The notes under the pieces are model-generated. The model was given only the letters and a program-made list of their open reading frames with translations. It was not told the origin of the DNA and did no database searches. Source: Limonium bicolor (Eukaryota; Streptophyta; Magnoliopsida; Caryophyllales; Plumbaginaceae). From it: a stretch of 64,000 nt of DNA. The stretch spans positions 36,588,030 through 36,652,029 of the forward strand of contig CM041780.1 of the NCBI GenBank assembly GCA_023374045.1. The letters run 5' to 3'. Within the stretch, counting starts at the first letter, position 1. Each line of letters opens with the position of its first letter. Position numbers and translations under genes: made by a program. Below, piece after piece: positions 1 through 9,125 of the stretch.

Positions 1-504
1 GGATAGTAGGAATTGGGAACAAGTAATATAGGTGAAATAAATAACAGTATATACAGTCAAATTATTATGGAAGTGGATAGAAAAGTTTTAAACTCACCGA
101 ATTCGCTCACGGTAAGAGGATACCATGAGTCGGTTGTTGAGAAACCATTATTACCAAGATAAAGGTGATATATGGGAGGTGTACAATACAGTGAGAATAA
201 CAAATGGGGCAATTAAGCTCTACAGTCATTAGAGTTTCGCAACAGAAACTAGTGAGCCAGTGATACAAGTGTTGAATGTACATGGTGAACATGAGTAAAT
301 GGCTAATTATTAACGCCTAGAAGCCTAACAGGCCAGAATCGAAACCAACTAAGAGTTTAAACAAACTCCAATGAGAATTCTTGGTTTAGGAACTAAACCG
401 CCAATATGGTTAAGATCCTCTAATCAGAATCCATTGTGTAATGGACCGCGTCGAAGTTAAAACACTTCACGACGGCAAAACATTTAAGCCAATGTTTAGT
501 GATT

Positions 505-541
505 GATTACGTGGGCGTAATCCCTTTTAAGGGGGGTAGAG
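505..541 (+). promoter_or_regulatory. Hairpin followed by internal polypurine tract, element A
   Basis: GATTACG (505-511) pairs perfectly with CGTAATC (516-522) around the loop TGGG. Two bases later comes a purine tract containing AAGGGGGGTAGAG, almost identical to the 3' polypurine tract at 1817-1836. The same module occurs at 20608-20643 in element B and, reversed, at 32538-32573 in element C. A position about 1.3 kb upstream of the 3' tract suggests a second plus-strand priming site, like the central tract of lentiviruses or Ty1. That role is an inference. Confidence 0.6.
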
Positions 542-566
542 CGCAAAACCACTTAGTGCATATTAC

Positions 567-603
567 CGTACAAGTGTACGTGATTTATGTTGTGCATAGC
601 ACA
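567..603 (+). other. Two small hairpins downstream of the internal polypurine tract
   Basis: CGTAC (567-571) pairs with GTACG (576-580) around AAGT. TGTGC (591-595) pairs with GCACA (599-603) around ATA. The second is kept in element B (GTGTGC/GCACAC at 20690-20704) and element C (32475-32487), always 40-70 nt after the internal polypurine tract. No protein reading explains the conservation. Confidence 0.5.
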
Positions 604-1477
604 AAGTTATTGTTTTGATGATTGGTGTGTGTGTGTTATGTAACACACGCATTCATTCATGGTTTAATTGTGGTATTGCGCACAGAAGATGCGAATACCA
701 TTGTGATAAGTGCGTTGATTTGTTAACAGTTGTGTGTGATAGTACAAGTGTGGGGAGTAGAGAAACTCCCGGGGGAACAAAAACCCCGACAGTGTATAAA
801 TGTGAAACGGTGTGTTGTATTTTGATAAAATATATGTGTATATATATACTATATAGTGATGCATGAAAGGGTATGAAACCGACATAGAACCTAGTGAGAA
901 TGAGATTCCCTAGGTAACAACATTAAAGTGAATGGAAATAACTGATAGACGAAGTTCTATCCCTTAGAGATGTTATGATCATGACTAGAATGATTTAAAA
1001 GATAGAAAATTGGAAATGAGTGATTTATTTGGTGCTTGAAAATGAAGTGGGGAAGTGGAACTTGATTTGCATGCGATCAAGGGAAGCCGAACACAAATTG
1101 GGGTGGAAGGATAGTTCAACACTGATGCTGATCACATCAGAGTTGGATGATTCTTGAAGCTCCCTATAAGTGGTCACAAATAACCACGCTAAGAAAGGTA
1201 GCAAAGATCATAAGTTGGACTTGGAGTTGTGTGTGTTTTCAAAAAGGATTTTGAATTGGTATTTATAAAACGTCGATAGGTATTTTACATAGTTAAGTTC
1301 TCTTAATTAACCCCATAAGGGAATTTTAAATTTAAGTGATTGTTTTGATCTCCCAAAGGCACGGGGACGGAAGGTGTCCATCGCGACCGGGTTCTGCGGG
1401 ATCACAGTATATATCAAAGATATTTTTGATTGCTATACATGCTATGACATGTTGTGTGGTATGTGTAATAATGTTAT

Positions 1478-1712
1478 TTTGACCTCGAGTTCTAAAAGTG
1501 TATGCTATTAAGACCTATGAGTCTAAATGTGTTGTGTTACATAGACCTATGTGTCTAAAGGTTGTTATGTTACCCAAGACCAGTGAGTCAAAGGGGTTGT
1601 TATGTATGTGTAAATGTTGTTAAGATACCCGGACCATTGAGTCCGAGGTTATCATGTGAATATGTTATGTTATGTGTGGATGTGAATGTGTTGCCCGGAC
1701 CATTAAGTCCGA
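1478..1712 (+). repeat. Tandem array of six small hairpins, element A
   Basis: Six copies of a GACC..nnGA-GTC motif lie 30-70 bp apart, at about 1480, 1511, 1543, 1578, 1630 and 1697. Copies 2 and 3 have the stem AGAC/GTCT; copies 5 and 6 have CGGAC/GTCCG, so the outer pair changes together from A-T to G-C. Copy 4 ends in a mismatch. The array ends about 100 bp before the 3' polypurine tract, the usual place for hypervariable tandem repeats in plant LTR elements. Confidence 0.6.
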
Positions 1713-1801
1713 GGTTGTGATGTAAAGTGTGTTTGGTTATGGAAGTTTTATGGCTATAAGTAATCCCCGTATTCTAATCTAATGATGTGTGGGAAATGTG
1801 A

Positions 1802-1836
1802 ACTTCGAGGACGAAGTTCTTTTAAGGGGGGTAGAT
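1802..1836 (+). promoter_or_regulatory. 3' polypurine tract and upstream hairpin, element A
   Basis: ACTTCG pairs with CGAAGT around the loop AGGA, and is followed by TTTTAAGGGGGGTAGAT, which ends one base before the LTR. In coding Ty3/gypsy relatives this stretch encodes the last residues of Pol (the FEDEVLL-like end), so part of the symmetry may be inherited from coding. Elements B and C have ACTTTG/CAAAGT here, a compensating change. Confidence 0.75.
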
Positions 1837-2622
1837 TGAAATACCCCAAACCTTGATATGTGGTTTAAATATAAAACTATGGTATGTTAAAGGCTAAAAA
1901 GTGCCTTAGAAACATCAGTGAACAATTTAAACCATAGTAAAAATGCAATAAAGCACTAAGACACAGTTTGAACAAAAACATGCTCTAAGCTATGAGCGAA
2001 CTTGGTTAGGACCCAAAGAGCCTACCAAGACTTAATAATATTCAATTATGATTTAATAAGGATAATTAAGTCCTTAGGGAACTTTGGTAGACATTGGAAC
2101 TAAACAAAACTTAAATAAATACCTTAAGGTCAATATGAGCAAAAATGTGCTCTAAGCTTGGGATAAATTTGTATAAGACCTAAATGTCATATCTATACCT
2201 TATAAATATGTTAAGGAACATATTAAATCAATTACCAAAGAAAACCAAGCTTTAAAACAAGTTAAAACACAAAATGTGCTTTAAGGAGTCTTAAAGCACG
2301 TTTTTGAAAAATTGTCTTGTAAATGAGTTTTGAATGGCTAAATGTCCATCATTACTCTTTAATTAACATGTGTACTATATAGTATCACATTTGGAAGTCT
2401 ATATCAATGGGAAATCAAAAATTTCACTTCTATGTGCCTTTTTTGTGAATAGTGATTTTTATAAGCTAGTTTGTAACATATGTTATCATAAGTAATTAAA
2501 TTGACAAATAAAGACTAAAGTACCCTTCTAACTAGATGGGGGCCGGTTTTTCAAGGTGTGAGTCACCAACTTGTAAAAGAAAAAATAAGTAAAGTAAAGC
2601 TTAAAGTAAAGTACTATTTTTG

Positions 2623-2638
2623 CTTTATACATAAATAT
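2623..2638 (+). promoter_or_regulatory. TATA-like box in element A LTR
   Basis: A TTTATACATAAATA stretch precedes a CT-rich leader. It sits where the solo LTR has TATAAATAT (52352) and element B has TATAAGATAAATA (12544). Likely core promoter and U3/R boundary region; inferred from position and conservation only. Confidence 0.4.
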
Positions 2639-3497
2639 CTTAACAAAAGCAAATTTATCTTCATTCTCTCTTTCCTTCTTGTATTCACACGGTTTCTTCA
2701 TCTTCTCCTTTCCTCCATTTACGATTGCTATGGCAACATCTCTTCTCCATCTTCATTTCTTTGCCAAATCCAACTCCATGCTCCAAATCAAATTCTAAGA
2801 CTATATTTGTCTTAGTTAGACCAAGCTCTACACTTCTATCTTTTCAAATCTTCAAGAGCTCAATTTTGGTGCCATGGAGATTCACCATTGAAGGAGCTTG
2901 AGCTCACCTTTCTACATATTATTACTCTCCTTTGCTACTAGGTAAGGAATCTCAAAGAAAAATCAAGTTTCCTTCATGTTTTTGCCTTGGCCGAAATTGC
3001 ACATTAATGGTGCTCTTGGTGTGACTTTGTTCTAGCTTCATTCCAACCTTTCATGGACTAGGTGGAGTCTCTCTTCATAGATATTCAAACTCTCTTCATA
3101 GATCAAGGTAAAACAACTACATTAATGTTTTTGAAACAATGTAAACCTAGGGTTTGCAATGAGATGAAGCTTAAAGCTTGTATACTCATTTCAATGTTTG
3201 TATATTGTGTAGTAGTTGACAAAGAATCAAATGCTTTACCAGTTTTGTAAGGAAACAAGAAAGAAGTTGTTTGGAAAAGAGGTAAATATACTAACCTAAT
3301 GTTGTTTAATGCCTTAGGAGAAATGAGCTTAATGCTTGTTAAAACTACCTAAAGAGCAAATGGTGAATGACTTAGTAAAGTGTTCTAAAGAGACTAGTAA
3401 AAGAACATATGTCTTGTTGTATGTATTTGCAGGTCAAAGGCATATATATTGTGGAAATTCAGTGTTTAAGGTTTAAGCAATTTAAGGGCCTAAGAGC

Positions 3498-4550
3498 TAA
3501 TGGTGGCCACGAGTCCGGTTCCACCGGTTCCGGTTCCGGTTCCACCGGTTTCGGTTCCGGAAAATGTGTATTCGTATTCGGAACCGGTCTGGGCGGTTCT
3601 GGTTCCGGTTCCGGTTCCGGTTCTGAAATCTGGATTCGCTTCGGATTCGGTCAAAAAACCGGTTCCGGCCGGTTCCGGTTTCGGTTCCGGTTCTGATCGG
3701 TTCCGACCGGTTCCGGAGCGGTTCTGGAAAGATTCGATCGGCTCCAGTTGCTTCGTTTTAGCTCCGATTTGAGATCCGTTTGAGCGCACACGTTGCTCTT
3801 TTCATCCACTTTACTCCTAGATAGGTTATTCTTCAAGTTTATAATCTTAAATATGTAAGAAACAAAGACTTAGGAAATTTTATTGAATTTACAAAAAATA
3901 AGGAACAAAGAGAATTTTATTATATGATTCACTGCCTCATTAAAAGCTTATTAGGTAAAAACCCTTTGAGAAAACCTTAATAAGGAAAAAGAGTACAGCT
4001 ACTAAGAGGTTACATGATTTCAATTTGCAAGTCTTAAAAAAAGATTACATGGAAAGAAAGTAATACTAAATTACTAATACATTCTAAAATATTAGAAGAT
4101 AGAAGTCCTAAGTGGTGTTATCCCCATTCATCTCATACCAATCATGATGTTGGCCTTCATATTGTAATGCGCGTGCTTGGGATCTAACGACTATTTTCTT
4201 CAGAGGAGCGCGCGCCCGAGACCCAAAACGATGTCATTTTGGCCCGATTCCAACGGTAACTTCAACCGGTTCCGGGGCGGTTCCGGTTCCGGTTCCACCG
4301 GTTGCGGTTCCGGTTCCCGGTTCCGAATCCGACGACGGTTCCAAGCGGTTCCAGCCGGTTCCGAGCGGTTCCGGTTCCGGTTCCGGGCCGGTTCGGGCCC
4401 GAATCTCAAAACATGTATTCGTATTCGGAACCAGCTGAGGCGGTTCGGTTCCGGTTCCGGTTCCCACCGGTTCCCGGCCGGTTCCGATTCCAATCGGTTC
4501 CGGGTAGAACCGCCGGTTCCGGGTAGAACCAGACCCGATGGCCACCATTA
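3498..4550. mobile_element. Non-autonomous hAT transposon
   Basis: The 1053-bp insertion has 12-bp perfect terminal inverted repeats, TAATGGTGGCCA at both ends, and is flanked by the 8-bp target duplication CTAAGAGC (3490-3497 and 4551-4558). An 8-bp duplication is diagnostic of hAT elements. The empty site is seen in the solo A-type LTR near 53235 and in element B near 13516 and 23388, where the sequence reads straight through. Both subterminal regions (about 3515-3720 and 4260-4530) are dense in CGGTTCC units, a usual feature of plant hAT ends. The middle (about 3780-4200) is AT-rich and has no transposase. Long frames over the GGTTCC arrays are composition artefacts. Confidence 0.9.
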
Positions 4551-5042
4551 CTAAGAGCCATGCTATTTAAGGGCCTAAGTGCCAAGCAATTTTAAAGGTG
4601 CACTATATTGTGATGTAGTGTAAATTTGGTGAAGACTTGTGTGTGATGGTGTTTTGATGGATTTAGGTGTTCTTGAATGTCCAATGGTGAAAACTATGAG
4701 TTTTGGAACGATGGTGTGCCAAGAGAACCCATGGCAAAATTTGTATAATGTATAAGGAGTTGTAAGTGCTTAAATGAACTTTGGTGAACTAGGATATGTT
4801 AGGAAAGGATAAATGTTTTACTTAGAGAAGAAAACATGTGTTAAGGTGTTGTAGAGTGCTACAAGGACTTTGGTATTGTCTTGGAAGTTCTGGGAATTCA
4901 ATGAGTGTTTTAGGATGTAATAAAGTCTTGGAGAAGTTTGTTTAAGGTTTAGGTAATGTTGTGTTAATGGAAAGGGATAGTAATGTGTAGTCGCTCGGGA
5001 ATTTAGCCCATCAGACCGGTACAATGTGTATGTATTAGCCTT

Positions 5043-5064
5043 GTTAGCCACGTGGGTGGCTAAC
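5043..5064 (+). other. U5 hairpin near the LTR end, element A
   Basis: GTTAGCCAC (5043-5051) pairs perfectly with GTGGCTAAC (5056-5064) around GTGG, about 90 nt before the LTR end. The solo LTR, element C and element E have the same hairpin with paired or G-U substitutions. Confidence 0.6.
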
Positions 5065-5156
5065 GGCGTGTAACACCAACGAGTTAAGTAATGTGATGAG
5101 GTTTGTTTTTCCGCTGCAGTTTATTGTAAGTGTGTTAATGTTGGATGGGTGTTACA

Positions 5157-5973
5157 TGTAATTTGTTTTCGATTTGGAGCTTACATGAGGATGGAGCATG
5201 AGGAAGAAGATGGAGTAGCCATGGTTGCTGTGGGGAGCTCCAAAAATCGCCATTCCAGCAGAGAGAGGAGGGAGAATTCGGTGGAGGGGGAGAGGAAAGA
5301 GAGAGGTGAGTGAGTTGTGAGAGTGAGGTGAGAGGAAAGTAAATAAAGTAGCTTTTACTTTATTGTTTTTTTGCTTTTGGCTCTCTTATTTAGTTAGCTA
5401 GTTACATGTGTGTGAGGGTGTTATTTGACTGATAAAAACCGGCCCCCTACAGTTATACCAGCTGGAGTGTTTTTCATCTTTTACAGAAAACGCTCGTTAT
5501 TTTACCCGGTTTAGGTACTGTTCACTAACCGGACCCGTTTTCCGGAATTTTCTCGTTTCTTATTTTTATTGGTTATTAAGCATCCACAAATGCTTAATAA
5601 TATTCATGTAATGACTTATAATTTTTTTTACGGTTTCGTTTGACCACTTAAAATCACGTTTTCGGGTTTTCTCGAAAAACGTGCGTTAAAGCTCTATTAG
5701 CGTTTTAATACATTATTTGGATCCGTTTTCTTCGGGAGTTGTTCCCATGTATTATTTAGGTCTTATTAAACCTTCAGAATCCTTATAATACGCTAACCGA
5801 GGTCTCATACCTCCTATGGTTATTTAACGCTTATTTCGCGTTTTTCCGCTTTTTAAGAGTTTATTTATTCTTTTGGATTTATTTTTCCTTACTAGTATTA
5901 ATTAGGTACCATTAGGCCCTTAAATACGTATTAGAGAAATTTTAATCCTTATTTTTAAGTTCGGGGTATTTCA
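5157..5973 (-). mobile_element. Truncated C-family LTR fragment
   Basis: From about 5160 to 5973 the sequence matches the right-hand part of the element C LTR (about 30425-31228 and 40540-41348), ending GGGGTATTTCA, the LTR start on the minus strand. Its left part is missing because element A sits there. It in turn interrupts the element D LTR: sequence from 5974 resumes exactly what lies uninterrupted at 43006. A solo LTR and a full element cannot be told apart here. Confidence 0.8.
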
Positions 5974-6862
5974 GAGAAACGAAGACGTTATGGCAAGACG
6001 AAGTTTACCTGATTTCAGAGAAAACCAGAATTCTGGGTTACGAATTCGCAAGGTGGAAACTTTGGATCAATATTACCGTCGATGTAGGATGTGTTAGAAG
6101 ATGTATGAGTTATGGTTGGAATGAGGAGATTAAGGAGAAGAGAATGCAAAAGACGGCACTCAAAAATTACAAACGAGGAGAAAGTTATGGAGGTCACAAG
6201 ATAGGGCAACAAACTGATTTCTGTTGGCGAAAAACAAGGAGAAAATCGACTAAGTGTTGGGCGGCCTGTGATTGACTGACACGTGGAAGATCTCAAAGTT
6301 TTGACTCTAAACTTCAATCTAGCATAACTTTGGCTAGGATGATCCGTTTTTGACGTTCTTTTTATCAATCTTCATGGTTTTCCATAACTTATTTATTGGT
6401 ATAGGTTTCATGTGCTTGTTTGACCATTCTCAAAAAGTCAACCCTAGCAAGGCTTAATAAGCTTTAAGGTTTCTATAATTTTATTTTGACTTTTATGTTT
6501 CAAAACAATGTTCCAACTCTTTCTAAAATCCTTATAATATACTTGGAGTGTTTAGAAATTTTCCCAAGATTTATTGACTTATAAATCTTATTATTAAATT
6601 CATAATACTATATAATAATATATAATAATTAAATATTAATTGTATTCTTTAGAGTTAAATAGGAGGAATCCCCCTAAAATAATTTCCATAATTCCATATA
6701 ATATTAATACTCATAATTCCATACAATAATTTAATATTCATAATTCCTTATACTAATTTAATATTCATAATTCCATATAATAATTTAATACTTAATAGTA
6801 TTATTAAAGGTTTAATAAAAGAAATCCCCTAAATTAATTTAAATTAATTTAGGGGTATTTCA
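5974..6862 (-). mobile_element. Element D 3' LTR, terminal fragment
   Basis: This segment is nearly identical to 43006-43876 and ends AGGGGTATTTCA beside a polypurine tract, so it is the first part of the 3' LTR of a minus-strand element. The rest of this LTR lies beyond the nested C-family fragment and element A, left of the window. The other copy lacks the last 18-19 bases. A sense frame of about 100 codons is open in both copies but resembles nothing I know. Confidence 0.8.
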
Positions 6863-6895
6863 GTATATCCCCTTAAAAGAAATTCGCCTCGAAGT
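6863..6895 (-). promoter_or_regulatory. 3' polypurine tract, element D
   Basis: Read on the minus strand, the AACTTCGAGG-like block is followed by TTTTAAGGGGATATAC and then the LTR start TGAAATACCCC. It matches elements A, B and C, but the hairpin half is decayed. Confidence 0.6.
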
Positions 6896-7134
6896 TTAAA
6901 AATCAACTAGTAGGCACTCACACCGCTTCGGGTGTGCTGAGGCAGTGATAATTCCAATGAAATTCCATACCAATTCAATCCTTTATTTCCATCCATTTCC
7001 ATAACAACATTCCACTCGAGATTACTCAAAATCAAAACGAACCAAGATATACCAAGACATAGCATGATGAAAATCAACAGTCACATACTGTGTCATAATG
7101 TAAAAACCAAGCACATACAAACACCTCTCATTCT

Positions 7135-7246
7135 GCTAATAAGGCAACATGGCATAATTGGATGAGGTGACGAAGGAAGAGTATGCCATTGCTAATAAGG
7201 CAACATGGCATAATCTGGATGAGGTGACGATGGAAGAGTATGCCAG
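7135..7246. repeat. 56-bp tandem duplication
   Basis: Two adjacent copies of a GCTAATAAGGCAACATGGCA... unit differ by a few bases. The second copy runs directly into a second polypurine-like sequence (minus strand CTTTTAAGGGGGATATAC), so element D also has two such tracts, about 380 bp apart. Confidence 0.7.
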
Positions 7247-9097
7247 TATATCCCCCTTAAAAGAGCTAAGGTACGCCCTCGTACCGCTACTAACGACACA
7301 TTCAAAGAATTCAACACCTTATTAACCAGCTTTGTTGTAAATTTTATTGCACCGTTGAATTAATCTGCGATTGATATATATATCTGTATCTCTTGATTGT
7401 TTTGCATTTGTTTTTCTTAACTGTTATAAAATTTCATTTTATGATCCTTACCCTTTCATTTTATGACCGGTACGAATTATGTCAATATATGATCATTTAT
7501 CATATCAATTATATTAACAAGCTATAAATCAGGTGTGACGTATTTGAGTAGTTTAAAATAATATTTCAGATCATTTACTAAACCTCAATAATCTTCCAAA
7601 ATCATCGTCAAGGGTTTATTAGTCAACCCTATGCTAAAACTCTATAAAATAAATATTTCTGTGACTTTTCAAGTTTCAATTGTTTTTATAATTAACTATA
7701 GTATTCTAGACGAACCATTAGGTATTTACTTCATAAAATTTACTTATTATATATTACATAATTTCACACAAGGCAGAGTTTTAGGAAGTTCTTATTAATT
7801 ATAATGTAGCTCCAAAATCTGATTCCTTTTATCTTAAAACTTATATATTATTTTTTTAAGGTAGGGACTCTATATAAAATTTTAAGTCAAATGAACTAGT
7901 CTAATGAAAACTCACTCACTCTTGGTAATTATTTTTCTTAAGGTTTGTTCTATGTAAGTATTCTTCTGATTATTAAATCTTAGTACTCCCTTAGACAATT
8001 GTGGCTTTTGTAAATATCACTCTTTAAACTTCTAAATAAACATGAGGATTTCCAAATCTTTAAGTAACTCTCAATTTTTCACTAGACGCTCAATACTCCA
8101 AGTATTTAAGGCTCAATAATATTTAGTTTATTATTACTCATGTGTTTTCACTCCATAGGTAAGTATTTTTCACCGAGGATTTAACTCGGTAAACTCTTTA
8201 CATGTATGATTTAGTACTGGATCTTAATATATAAGTTTTGAATTGTTCATTGTGGCTAGTACTGAAATATGCCTAGCTCAAGATTTCATGATGGTAACGT
8301 CTTACCACCACTTCCCCACAAGTTCAACACAATCCATCACCTGCGTAAAAGATTATATACGGTTAAATGACAAGGCTTGTCTAGCCCCTAAACGTCCAGA
8401 AGTGGGTGTGCACCCCCATTACTTTCGGCCTAGGAGTTCGTCGCACCAGGCACTTCTCGTAGGGTGTTAGGTTTAGGTGTTTTCTTTCTAAAGTTAGCAT
8501 AGAGTTTTAGTGTGGTTTATGGGTTCGGGTGTATGCTACTAGTGTTTGTTAACTTAATACTTTTCTAGACTTAAGATTTATCCAAATATTACCTTTAGGC
8601 AACATTTGTACCAAGTAATTCTTGAGATTTATTTTTAAACCTTAAAGGAGTTGAAGTACTTTCACATAATATCAATACTAATTTAGTTATGTAAAGTTCT
8701 ATTTGTATACTGTTTTCAACCAAAAGTATTCTTTTAAAATTTCTAGGAGCATGTGTACTTGCTCTTAAGGAATTGTATTCTTAGCCATGTATTCTCCATA
8801 AGTATGCTTTTGAAAATAGCTTAATATATTTATCCCAACCAAAATCTTAACATACTCGATAGATGATATTCCAACCTATATCTCTACTGTAGTTTAATGT
8901 TCGAACAGAACAACAGCACACCATTCTCTACAGACATTCACAAGAAGAAAAGTGTATAAATAAATCATTCACTAATCTAAGAAGGGTTAGGAGTCGTGCC
9001 TTACTGGAATCCTCACTTCCCAATTCTACCCCAATTCCCCAGTTTTAAGTGCTCCTATATTCTAAGTATTTCACTCGGCTAGTTTTCTCGGGTTCAA

Positions 9098-9120
9098 AGC
9101 GTAACTACGCTCTGATACCA
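9098..9120 (-). promoter_or_regulatory. Primer-binding site (tRNA-iMet type) with overlapping hairpin, element D
   Basis: The minus strand reads TGGTATCAGAGC (9120-9109), the standard plant tRNA-iMet complement, five bases inside the LTR end. The last six bases start a hairpin, CAGAGCGTA with TACGCTTTG around GT. Its one imperfect pair is a G-U on the sense strand. It shows that element D is on the minus strand and that its 5' LTR lies to the right. Confidence 0.85.
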
Positions 9121-9125
9121 CTTTC

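Larger units (their letters stand above)
1..1836 (+). mobile_element. Element A, 3' part of non-coding internal region
   Basis: This is the downstream end of an LTR retrotransposon whose 5' part lies left of the window. No gag or pol is readable in any frame. Blocks are recognisably shared with the internal regions of elements B and C, although flanking sequence has diverged strongly: the hairpin plus polypurine tract at 505-541, small hairpins just after it, a block around 1090-1180 ending in the stem CTGATG/CATCAG, and the hairpin plus polypurine tract at 1802-1836. Two further small stems near 325 (GCCT/AGGC) and 470 (GAAGT/ACTTC) have counterparts in element C, the second as GAAGC/GCTTC. 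It is best read as a LARD-like non-autonomous element. Orientation follows from the polypurine tract and the LTR starting TG at 1837. Confidence 0.8.
1837..5156 (+). mobile_element. Element A 3' LTR (contains a hAT insertion)
   Basis: The LTR starts TGAAATACCCC directly after the polypurine tract and ends GGTGTTACA. It is the same family as the solo LTR at 51734-55674: both share the start, a TATA-like promoter region, several AG|GTAA donor-like sites, a TTTGCAG|GT acceptor-like site and the closing U5 hairpin. Without the hAT insertion it is about 2.26 kb, against 3.94 kb for the solo copy. About 1.6 kb, including the hairpin array seen at 54006-54323, is missing near 4985. The base after the LTR belongs to a C-family LTR fragment, so A is nested in it. 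Confidence 0.85.
6863..9125 (-). mobile_element. Element D internal region, short and non-coding
   Basis: It lies between the 3' polypurine tract (6863-6885) and the primer-binding site (9109-9120), so the internal region is only 2.26 kb. There is no gag or pol trace; the sequence is AT-rich with a few hairpins, for example CACACC/GGTGTG near 6920 and GGGTG/CACCC near 8405. A second polypurine-like stretch lies at 7246-7262. Either a large internal deletion or a small non-autonomous element. Confidence 0.7.

Noticed and set aside
3409..4554. Open frames on both strands over the GGTTCC arrays (Gly/Ser- or Arg/Pro-rich peptides)
   Set aside because: A six-base period without stops opens several frames at once; the region is the subterminal part of a hAT element.
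6015..6368. Sense frame of about 117 codons in the D LTR, also open at 43047-43349
   Set aside because: Present twice only because LTRs are copies; no recognisable domain.
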